64,000 bases of DNA from Burhinus oedicnemus (lineage: Eukaryota > Chordata > Aves > Charadriiformes > Burhinidae): positions 362,658 through 426,657 of the forward strand of contig VFFE01006804.1 of NCBI GenBank assembly GCA_008921705.1. The letters run 5' to 3'. The notes beneath the pieces are model-generated. The model was not told the origin of the DNA, did no database searches, and saw only the letters and a program-made list of their open reading frames with translations. Positions within the stretch are counted from its first letter, which is position 1; every line of letters starts with the position of its first letter. Both the position numbers and the translations under genes were made by a program. This document shows positions 36,180 through 45,000 of the stretch, piece by piece.

Positions 36180-36800
36180 CTCACTGTGAGTCAAGGTGAC
36201 GTGGTGTCCAGAGCACTTCACAGACTAAGTGGATGCAGATGAAGAGCATTTGAGGATTGTGTAAGACTTGCTGTGGTAACTTTAGGGTATAACATGACTT
36301 ATAGGGGAGAAACCAAAGGTGGGCAATGAGAGGGATCAAGGTGGTTTGGGGAGGAACAAGTGTGGAGAAAATAGAAGGATAAGGGGACAAAAGGGGCTGG
36401 TTGTGTGTAAATAAGTGTCAGGTTGGCACAAGTCTGGCCATGCCCTGCTCCTGACCTACCAGTCTGTCCCTTTTTCTTATTAAACTCTATTTCTAGCTGG
36501 TTTCCTGGGTGAGGGTCTCTCTGCTTTGTGTGCATGTGTGTGCACAGAGGACTAGGTATCAGAAACTGGAGTGGCACCACAGGTCACAGCCCAGCTACTG
36601 GAGAGACTGTGGGGCCTGAGGGTTGTCTGCTGGTAAGGTCCTAAGTCTGAACCAGCTGGCAGAGAGACACCTGTTTGTGTTTTCATGTCTGTGCATGAGG
36701 CAACCGGGAGACCAGGCATCTGGGGCCAGCTACTGGGTTAAACCAGCAGGGATCCGTATTATATATGTGTTTACAAATGTATGTGTTCTCCACCCCCAGA
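36180..36800 (+). mobile_element. Probable LTR-type element with internal duplication
   Basis: A segment near 36466-36500 (tccctttttcttattaaactc, then tatttctagctgg) has the look of an LTR polyadenylation region. It is followed by a diverged tandem duplication with a period of about 137 bp: ctttgtgtgcatgtgtgtgc at 36534 corresponds to tttgtgttttcatgtctgtg at 36674, and cccagctactgg near 36590 corresponds to gccagctactgg near 36725. Such leader repeats next to an LTR are known in avian endogenous retrovirus-like elements, but I see no gag, pol or env coding and cannot name the family. The left limit is a guess. Confidence 0.4.
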
Positions 36801-37987
36801 CTTTCATTCTGGTTGCTGAGCATTACTGAGCAGCCCCAAGGATACTACATCTCCAGGAGACACATCCCAGGGTGAGGTGTGGACCATTCTTAGCCACTGC
36901 AATAGAGTGTGGGCTAAAAAGATCTGGAAGTGCTGGATGAAGGTGGGGTGAAAATCTGAAACCCTAATGCTAAATGGTTTCTGCAGCAAGGTGCCAGACA
37001 CTCCCCGAAAAGGAGAGCATGGCCTTCCCATCCCCTCTCCTCTTACAATTTTATTTCATCCAAAGGCATTTATAGTAGGAACATTTATTTTTATAAACTC
37101 TTCCATCAGCTGGATGCGCCTCTGCAGGGCATGTTGACACATCAAATTAGGCTGTGGTTTGGGTGGCAGCCTCTGTGGGCCCGAGGATGTGAAGATGCGA
37201 GTGGGAACATTGCAGAAGGGAAGGAGGAAGGCTCCTAATGGCTAAAAACCTGTGGTCGAGAGCTGGCACTCAGCAAAACCACCTTCATCAAAGCCAAGCC
37301 GTCCTTGCTGCTGAGCAAGGCGCTGGGATCCTCGCAGACTGCACGTCCCCGTTGTCCCTTGGGCACGGACAGGAGGGTGGTGGGGATGTTTGGAGGTGGC
37401 CTCGTGTTTCAGCCCATGTCTCATCCCGCCCTGACCTGCCTTTGTGGGTGCTCTGAGACATTTGCTTGCTTCTCTCTTCTTCTTCCACTATTTTTCATGT
37501 CTCTGTGCTTCCCTGTTATGGGTGGAAACACTAAAATCCATGCCAGGAAGGGCTGTTTTCATGGCATCTTGTAACTGGCTGGCCCAACCCTGTGAGATTC
37601 CCACTTCCATCCAAGAGCTTGTCCTACTTTTAGGCCAGCCTGGGGAGATCACTTACCGTGTGAAATGCCTTCCCTCTCCCCTCCTGCTCTGGGGACTCAC
37701 TGCAGCTCCCACCTCTCTGCTTGCAGGGTTCCCAGTGATATCCCTTTTCTGCTGCTCCCCAGCTCCTCCCCACCTGCTCAGCATGTCCTCAGCTGGGGCA
37801 TACTGAGTCAGTGATGGTGGTGAGAGGCATGGTTACGGAGGGGAATGGAGAAGAACAGAGGGCATTTGGGAGAGCTGGGCACAGTGGAGACAGCAAAAGA
37901 CCTTAATGGGCTAAAACCTTTTGCTACTAGTTTTGGATTCAGCCTTTCAGCACAACTCTGGTGTGGATTGAAGCTCCCTGAATTTCA
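36801..37987. other. Unique stretch with modest CpG enrichment
   Basis: About 37117-37430 holds some 13 CpG (gatgcgcc, gcccgagg, aaggcgctgg, cacgtccccgttg), again above background. Two overlapping plus-strand frames of 72-89 codons run across it without recognisable content. The part from 37430 to 37800 is pyrimidine-rich and unremarkable. Confidence 0.4.
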
Positions 37988-38138
37988 GTCAGATTATCAT
38001 CCCTGGAAGTATTCAAGAGATGTGTAGATGTGGCGCTTAGGGACATGGTTTACTGGTGGACTTGGCAGTGTGAGGTTTACGGTTGAACTTGGTGATCTTA
38101 AAGGTCTTTTCCAACCTAAATGGTTCTATGGTTCTATG
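37988..38138 (+). mobile_element. CR1 LINE 3' end (cttagggacatgg-type tail)
   Basis: A short plus-strand CR1 tail: atccctggaagtattcaaga, gtagatgtggcgcttaggga, catggtttactggtggactt, ggcagtgtgaggtttacgg, gatcttaaaggtc. It ends in two gttctatg octamers (38123-38130 and 38131-38138). The same tail type recurs at 43300-43506 and 51742-51930. It lies 61 bp upstream of a possible exon. Confidence 0.92.
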
Positions 38139-38199
38139 TGCTTGATGTAAGAGACTCATCCAGCTGGGTCCTGTGTCCTGCTCCTCCTCCTCAATTCAG

Positions 38200-38454
38200 T
38201 TACGCAGTTTATTCCTTGTGCTTGAAGCCAAGGAGCAGCTCACTGGCTTGCAGAGCCATGGTGTTGAGGGTGCACAACCTGGCACTGTGTATGTGTGCTT
38301 GACTCTGGTTGCAGACTCTTGGGCTATCTTCTTGCCTGATGCACGCTTGGATGTGGAGAAGGCAGGGCCCTGCCCCAGGTACCCCAAAGCCAGGCAGATG
38401 AGATTGCTTGAGGCCATCCCTAGAAAAGCCCAGATGTTTCCTAATAAAATGGCA
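38200..38454 (+). other. Candidate exon, 255 nt, open in one frame
   Basis: The 5' edge is a strong acceptor-like site (tgctcctcctcctcaattcag, ending at 38199) and the 3' edge a strong donor-like site, GGCAG|GTAAGA at 38455. The frame beginning at 38200 is open for 85 codons plus one base (starts LRSLFLVLEAKEQL, includes ADSWAIFLPDARLDVEK). I recognise no domain. An inner acceptor at 38314 (tctggttgcag) would give a 140-nt version in the same frame. A following candidate exon at 39546 has a compatible phase. It could equally be an untranslated exon of a long non-coding RNA or chance. Confidence 0.25.
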
Positions 38455-38657
38455 GGTAAGATCTCTAGGCAGCCTGAATCCAGTCTTTAAACAGTGTGAT
38501 CTCTTAAATACTGTGAATATTGGCAGTTGGAGCTGCAGGCTACCTCTTAAAAGCAGTAAGGAGATGTGGAGCTGGGGCAGAGCGCTCTCAAAGCTTTATT
38601 CACACCATGGCTTGGCTTCCTTCCCACAGCAGGGATGTTGTCTCTTAAGTCTCTTTT

Positions 38658-38700
38658 TCTCTCTCTCTCTTGCCTCCCGAGCGGAGCAGGAGAGAGAGAG
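38658..38700. repeat. CT/GA inverted repeat able to form a hairpin
   Basis: A CT dinucleotide run ending cttgcctcc is followed after a 6-nt spacer by ggagcagg and a GA dinucleotide run. The two arms are complementary over about 18 bp with one bulged base. Simple CT and GA runs on one strand next to each other can arise by inverted duplication or replication template switching. Confidence 0.8.
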
Positions 38701-39545
38701 CATCTGTCGTTCCACCGGATTAGGCCAATTTGGCCCAAACCACGACAGATGTATGAGCCAACCTCTGGAAGAATACAGGTTCAATACTAGTAATGGAGAT
38801 AATGTGCAAATGTCTTATAAACACATCTGCTGCTCCCACCTCTCTCTTTGTTGAGACTTCATTTAGCTAGAGAACGAAGCGAGGCATTGGATTTTAGATT
38901 TGCAATACCCTGGGACTAAAGAACAGCCTCAGACCAATGTATAGATATCATTGCTAAGGATAAAAAATTAGGTCTGTTCTTGCAAGCTTGCTGAAATCCA
39001 TACATGTCTGCAGCTGACCAGCAATTCCTAGCTACTCTGCAAAAATAAAGAAAGGCACAGAGATCCTGCAGCTAAGAATTATGTGGAACTTGGTGGTTCT
39101 GCCAAAAAGAAATCTGCAGGTTAGATATGGCAGATACCTCACTACATGCACCCTTGTAAGAGGAACCAAAGTACTTCCTTCCATGTAGATTAATACTTTG
39201 GAGGGTCCAACAGAAAAAGGGACCAGGGAATAATTAGTTCATCAAAGAGAGAAATGTAACACGGTTTCTCCAAGACAAAGCAGGAGGAAAAAAGCAGTGT
39301 GGTGACAAGGATATCGAGCTGGCACTGAAGTCAGTGATGGTGTCCTCTACCTATCAGGAAGGGTTTAGAAAAGAAAATCTGAAATGGATTTATAGACTAA
39401 AGGAATCCTGCTGGACATTAATCACTTGAAATGCAGCCTTTCAGAGTGGAAAAGGATCCAACTCCTGTAGCAAATGGTAGATTCATTGAATGTAAGACAA
39501 GAAAAGATCTCTGACCTCTCACATAAATCCCCCTGCCTGCCCCAG

Positions 39546-39639
39546 AGTTTCTGCACTGTAACTCACAAGAGAGTTCATGCATGTGTTTTAGAAAGACATT
39601 CCATCTTGATTTCAAAGGGAGAACCCACACCAGCTTTAG
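39546..39639 (+). other. Candidate exon, 94 nt
   Basis: The acceptor-like site is strong (aaatccccctgcctgccccag ends at 39545) and the donor-like site matches the consensus, TTTAG|GTAAGT at 39640. Two frames are open throughout. One, starting with two bases that complete the codon left by the 38200-38454 candidate (G+AG), reads FLHCNSQESSCMCFRK onwards. No known domain is visible. Confidence is low because splice-like pairs of this quality occur by chance in tens of kilobases. Confidence 0.22.
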
Positions 39640-42600
39640 GTAAGTTGTTCCTGTAGTTAATTATCATATTGAAAGAGAGAGAAGTGTGCTTTATTCCAGA
39701 TTGAATTTATCTGGCTTCGTTTTCCAGCCATTGGATCTTGTTAAGATGTTGTCTGCTAGATTAAAGAGCCGTCTGCTGAATACAAATTGGCAATCTAGAA
39801 ATGAGAAGGTCCAAGGCCAAGCTCTGTTCTTCGTTAGACTTGCACAGCCTGGCTAAAAGGAGGAGTGCAACACTCGGGGTCACAGGCTACTGAGCTGGGT
39901 CACTAAGGACACCCTCCTTTGCCATCTTCCTCTTGGTTATGCCAGCTGCGAGGTCTCTCCAGTTTTTGGCTGGCAGGTCAAGGCAGTGCCATCAGATGTA
40001 AGGGAGGAGAAAAAACAAACAAGCCTTCATTCACCAGCCGCCTTTTATTTGCTGTAGACTAAGCAATCTCAGAAGAAGACAAGAAATGCCTGGTACAGAA
40101 GCATGTGTTTCTTTTGCAGAGCTGAACCATGTCTTAGATCCCTGTGTTGAGTTGGACACAACCCAATGGAGCGAGAATATGTGGGCCATGCATGGGGTCA
40201 AGCTGCATGGACATCATGCTTCCAGCCAGGCGTGAAGGCTGGCCATTTGAGACATCTTCCAGTGGCTTTGGCAGTAAGAAAAGAAAAGTTATCATCTTAA
40301 AAAAAGAAATCAAGCTAATCAATACAGACAAAGTCCCATTTAATGTGAAACAGATCAACCCGGTGCTCTTGATGGTGGCTCCTGGGCTGGGCAGAGCAAG
40401 AGGCATTGGAGGAGAGGCTTGTCCTTGGGATGCTGCTGTCTGTGGACACTGAGCAGGGCACGGCATTGTGGTTTCCTCTGTAGGTGGGGGACTTGGCCAC
40501 AGCCTCCAGCAGCTCTAAAACTGACTCTGGAGGGAGCGCAGAGAGGAGACACATCCAGGAGGAACCTGGAAAGAAGGAGGCTAAGGATGGAGCAAAGGGC
40601 TCCAAACTGGAAGGCAAAAAAGAACAGCTGTCCCTCTCTACCCCCCTCTCCCTCCTCCTCCTCCCAGCCTGACGCTAAGTACAAGCTTCCCCTCCCACAA
40701 AATAAAGGCCTTGATGACAGGCTGCCTTCCCCAGAACAGAGTGTCAAGTTGAAATCTGGCCTTGAGGATTTGTGGTGGCTCAGGGTGAAAGTCAAAACAA
40801 ACACAAACACATTCCCCAGTGCCGACGTCGATGCAACCCTGAAGAGGAGCTGGCAAACCAGAGTTAACAAGCAGGAGAGATTTCCGTTTGCATGTGCTGG
40901 GGGGACACAGAGGATGGCCAGGAAAGCAACAGGGGAAATTGTGACTTTCCTTCAAGTTGCTGGGGCAGGGGGCTTGCATCGTCAGCTTCTGGCGAAAATT
41001 GGTTTAGTGCCTTCTTTCCAGTTGCAACATTGGGACTTTTCTTTTCCTCTTCCCTTGAAATAGCTTTTTGCCAGGCGGGTCCAGCGGTAGCCAGATCTTG
41101 CGGGCTTTGCCAAGAGGTGGCAGTGCTGGAGCTCGATTGCCTGGGTAGGCAGGTGTCTATGCCAAATGCCTACGTGTGTCCACGCACAGCACAAGTGGTG
41201 TCTTTGGAGTGAGGCACGAGGATGTGAGTAAAGATTTTGTAGTGCTGCACAACCGGAGCAGTAGTTATTTAAGACAGGATGGAGTAGAGTATAAATGGCT
41301 TTTCCTTTAATAAACTGAGTGGCTGGTCAACTGTTGGCTGACAGCGATTCCTAGCACCATTTGAGGTCCCATAATTTTTAAACTCTTTGAATATGTTATT
41401 CTCCTACAGTGCTTTTCAATCAGTGTTTTGCAATAGTAAATGAGTGGTAATATCTACCCTATTGCACCATGGTGGAAATAAAGTTTGGAAACCATCCCTT
41501 CACCCTACTCAGAGAAGGGTCCAGTAGGCTTTGGGTACCTGGTCCATGTGGGGAAAATGGCATTCAGAGACCCTCAAGGGAGAGCTCAGAGTTATTGAGG
41601 TTTGCTCAGATGTCAGCTAGGGCCAGTGGGCAATGGTTGCTTTAGAGCATCTTTACCCTGCTTGGATGTGGGATGAGGATAGGGGCACAAACAGCCTTTG
41701 GCATCATTTGGATAATTCATATCCAGATACCCATGAATGGACCCAAGCTGCGATATTCATGGTCTGCCTTACAACCTTCAGGAGAGGCTGGGTGATGGAG
41801 GAACAGCCCACTGAAGTGCCATGTTTCATGGGAGATCAGCTGTGGATGTCTGTGCTCTAAAACAAAATGCTGGAAAGGAGAAAAAAGGAGACATTTAAGA
41901 GTCAGTTTTCATTGCAAAACAAGCAATGAGGAGTCAGTCACAGGGAGTGTGCAGCACTTTACCCATCTGCAGTGGCATTTAGGATCTCAATGATCACAGT
42001 AAGTCATACAATTAATCCTAAGAATATCAAACATTGTAACCAAGGTTCATGTGGAATATTTGATTTAGCTCAGCAGTTCTTTAGGGAAGGAAAATAGAAG
42101 CTGCCTCCTACCAGACACCTCCTCAAACCTAGACTGCAAAGCTCTGTGTTAAAGTGCAGTTTGGAAGCAGGAGAAGAGGCTTTTCTGTGTAATCAAGTGG
42201 TTAATATAAACCATGTGGTCTAATGATCTGACATCTAAGATGTTACCCTGTGCCACTTCAGATGCCGTGGTTTGAAAGAGCACCAAGCAGAGCTAGGCTC
42301 CCCCTTCCTTAAGTTTATAGAGTTTCGCTGGGTAGTACATTTCAGCGGGTTTGTGCCATACAAGCAGTGATGGATGAGAAGCTGGGAGATATTCTAATAC
42401 CAAGCAGTGTGTGCATGGTCATCCAACTTTTGTGGCTGTTCCACAGTGAAAGAGAAAAAAAAAAAGCTTTCCTCATTTATCTCCCTTCATTGTCAGGAAG
42501 GGTTCTGCTCACGTGACAGCTTGGGCATTAAGTAAAAGAATAAAAGGACCTTTGAAACTCCCTTTTTTCTTTTTTTTTTCTTATTCGTACATGATTTTTA

Positions 42601-42734
42601 CTGCCACAGTACCTGAGCTCCTCAATGAATTAATAATGCATTTCTCCTCAGAGCCCCCCAGGAGGAAAGGGACATGGAAAGGCAGTGTGCCCAAAATGCA
42701 AAAATATCTACCTACCTACACAGTGACATCCTCT
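39640..42734. other. Unique stretch; GC-richer block with several overlapping open frames
   Basis: About 40400-41210 is GC-richer and is open in several frames on both strands at once, the longest being 214 codons at 40419-41063 (plus). That pattern fits a low stop-codon density from composition more than coding. A very strong acceptor-like pyrimidine tract (cctcctcctcctcccag) ends at 40667, and about 14 CpG lie in 40820-41220. No family is recognised. The rest, to 42734, shows nothing. Confidence 0.4.
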
Positions 42735-42800
42735 CTGATCCCAGCTCTTCTTTGAGCAAGTCACCACCTTTCTTTGGCTGTAAGTTCTTTTCCTAATATC
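42735..42800 (+). mobile_element. MIR-like SINE relic
   Basis: The series tgatcccagctcttctttga, gcaagtcaccacctttctt, ggctgtaagttcttttcct follows the MIR core order (tRNA-derived GATCCCAGCTCT part, GGGCAAGTCACTTAACCTCTCTG-like centre, then CAGTTTCCTCAT-like end) with one deletion between the first two parts. Three sub-blocks in the right order make this the best of the MIR-like matches. It is very old and non-functional. Confidence 0.58.
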
Positions 42801-43084
42801 TACTGAAACTGAATTTTCTTTTTCCCCTCGTGAATGTTTTGGACCATGGGCTAGTTCAGCCCAGGCCAGACAACAGAGAAGATGTCTTTGACGGATATTT
42901 TGAAGCTTTGAGGAATACTTCTAAGCATTTTTCAGGTTTTGAGAAGAAAGGATTACTGCTTCTGGACTGCTGGGGGGATTTTGATAGGAAATGTTTGCTT
43001 TTGAACTCATGAATGAAAATGTAGCCATGAACCAGTCCCAAAACTTTGTTTTCCTGAAGAATCAGGGTAACTATTAAGACACAG

Positions 43085-43150
43085 AAGATCTGGGCTCTGT
43101 TCCCTTCTCTGGGGTGACCTTAAAACTTTCACCTCTATCCTGCCTGACCT
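43085..43150 (+). mobile_element. Possible second MIR-like relic
   Basis: The string gatctgggctctgttccc, followed by tctggggtgacctt and actttcacctctatcctg, resembles the amniote MIR-type start (GGGTTCTATTCCC sense) and the GTGACCTTGGGCAAGTCACTTCACCTCT core with deletions. It is weaker than the relic 300 bp upstream and may be part of the same broken insertion or a chance match. Confidence 0.3.
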
Positions 43151-43299
43151 TTAGGTGAAGCTGGCTCTTTACACACTAGGAAACCTTGTGTTGCATGCTT
43201 GATTTAGTAACCTATCTCCGAACCAAACACATTTACATACCAAAAGGATCAAGGGAAGGATTTGTTTCATTTTGCTTTAAGCCATCTAGCAGCTACCTA

Positions 43300-43506
43300 T
43301 CCTGCCCAAGTCTTCTTCACTGAAAAGGTTGTCAAGCATTGGAACAGACTGTCCAGGGTAGTCGTTGAGTCACTATCTCTGGAGGTATTTAAAAGATCTG
43401 GCACTCAGGGACATGGTTTAGTGGTGGACTTGGCAGTGATAAGTTTACGGTTGGACTTGGTGATCTTAAAGCTCTTTTGCAACCTAAATGATTCTATGAT
43501 TCTAAG
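43300..43506 (+). mobile_element. CR1 LINE 3' end (cttagggacatgg-type tail)
   Basis: Plus-strand CR1: aagcattggaacagactgtc, gagtcactatctctggaggt, ctcagggacatggtttagtg, gtggacttggcagtgat, ggttggacttggtgatctta. It ends in attctatg (43491-43498) and attctaag (43499-43506). A block of about 15 bp (the agatgtgtagatgtgg part present in its sister copies) is shortened here. It is the same subfamily as the copies at 37988 and 51742. Confidence 0.92.
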
Positions 43507-43551
43507 TCATCTAGGCTCCCTCAAAGAGGAAGAGGCAGCTCCAGGGGGCAC

Positions 43552-43594
43552 CCGTCTGTCCGTCCATCCGTCCATCCATCCATCCATCCATCCA
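43552..43594. repeat. TCCA/TCCG tetranucleotide microsatellite
   Basis: About ten tetranucleotide units run from 43552 to 43594. The left units are variants (gtctgtccgtccatccg) and the right six to seven are pure catc/tcca repeats. The graded loss of purity to the left is typical of an ageing microsatellite. It lies 45 bp after the CR1 tail. Confidence 0.9.
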
Positions 43595-44223
43595 AGGTCT
43601 GGGGTCTGGGAAAGCAGAGATTAATTACCCTCTACCTGTGATGACAGAGGGGTTTAGATATCTAGGTCAGTCCAACACCTAACTGTTAGATAGCAACAGT
43701 TACTGAGATTGATCCCATGCCATTCTGAAAATCCCACAGTTAGTCGTCTTTAACCAGAACCCAGGAGTTCTGCCTCTATTTCTGATGTTAGCTACCAGAC
43801 CTTGCTCCTGATTTCTGGAGTATGATACCTTGGAAAAAAAGAGTTCACCTTGGACATCTCTCTGCCATGCGGCAAGGTCAACTGTCTGCAAATCCTTACA
43901 GATATTTAGGGCAGGGAAGGGTGACATACATGCAAGGATCTTCTGTATCTTCTGCAAAGGGAAAAGGCACAGTATATCTTCTGGGAGAACTTAAGGTTGT
44001 GAGCGAGTCCATCCATCTTCCACCCTTCTCCCCTTCAGCATGCAGCTGCCCCGTGCTAGGTGGGGACCTTATCTCATCCCAGGTCTGCTATGACGTTAGT
44101 GAAAGGCTGTGGTTCCTCTCCACAGGAATGCAGAGATGTGAGCACCTCAGCAGCAGCAGAAGATACCTCTGTTTGCATAGAGGCAAACCCAGTTCAGAAG
44201 CAGGTTATAATCAGATTGTCAGT

Positions 44224-44248
44224 CTCATCAACACATGTTGTTGATGAG
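44224..44248. repeat. Perfect 10-bp hairpin with 5-nt loop
   Basis: CTCATCAACA at 44224-44233 and TGTTGATGAG at 44239-44248 are exact reverse complements around the loop CATGT. It precedes an A12 run at 44278-44289. About one stem of this size is expected by chance in a window this long, so I attach no function. Confidence 0.85.
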
Positions 44249-44444
44249 GCCAACAGTTTTGGAAAAGTATTATAGTTAAAAAAAAAAAAGAGTTCTGCAA
44301 GAAATAGAAAAAAACCCAAAACCAACGTTGCATGTTTCTGGGTTTAAACCAATTTCTAAGTATAAGGATTAACACAGAGGTTTGATACTCCCACATCTCT
44401 CTTTTGCGGATATCCTACACCATCCTCAAAAAGCACTAGGATTT

Positions 44445-44515
44445 TACAGCTGCCAGAGGCAGGATATTGGGCAGATTGGACCTTGGGGCTGACCTGCTTG
44501 ACATGTCCTTCATTT
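44445..44515 (+). mobile_element. Ancient amniote CR1-type tail
   Basis: The string gctgccagaggcaggatatt followed by gggcagattggaccttgggg and ctgacctgcttgacatg matches, with scattered changes, the 3' end of an old CR1-type LINE common in reptiles (CTGTCAGAGGCAGGATACTGGGCTAGATGGACCTT sense, then TCTGACCCAGTATGG). This tail type differs from the octamer-ended avian CR1 copies elsewhere in the window and predates them. A second relic of the same type is at 53905. Confidence 0.55.
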
Positions 44516-44891
44516 TTTTCCAGTCAGGGTTTATCAGGAGATGCACTTGATTCCCCTTCCAACTGTCCCTAAACCACCTGGCCAAGCAGACGTGAAGAAG
44601 GTTCAGTATTTTCTGTGACGAGAGAAGCAGGTTATCTTCCTCAGAGCAGGACGTAAAGTGTCCAGCCTCTCTCTGTCCCTCCTCAGTCCCCAAATCAAGA
44701 GAACTTCTTGTAGCATTCCTGACCCCAGTCCCTGCAGCTTTATATTTTATAGTCATATATTTAGCATTTAAAACACTATATTTTATTCTGAACTTTAAAT
44801 TGTCCTCCTTCTCCTCACTGCTTCTGTCCTTTCCCATCAGTGACAGTTGTAGTCTATTTGATACAGGCCAGGTTACTGAACCATGACCGTG

Positions 44892-44999
44892 TAATTATGG
44901 TTGGAGCCACAGAGCTATTTTTATGCCCTGCCAGAGATTATTCACTTATCAGGAATGTATATTTAAGTGGCAGGCTCTGAACTGTCCGCTATAAATAGG
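44892..44999 (+). promoter_or_regulatory. Muscle/heart-type motif cluster with MEF2 and TATA-like sites
   Basis: Within 108 bp there are TAATTA (44892-44897), a near-MEF2 site CTATTTTTAT (44915-44924, one mismatch), a GATA site read on the minus strand (CTTATC, 44945-44950), a TEAD/MCAT core GGAATG (44952-44957), an NKX2-type TTAAGTGG (44963-44970) and a perfect palindromic MEF2 site CTATAAATAG (44989-44998), which is also a good TATA box. These factors co-occupy cardiac and skeletal muscle enhancers and promoters. No repeat overlaps it. About 440 bp downstream there is a strong donor-like AAG|GTAAGT (45439), so it could be a promoter of a non-coding first exon. Motifs alone do not prove activity. 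Confidence 0.4.
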
Positions 45000-45000
45000 C

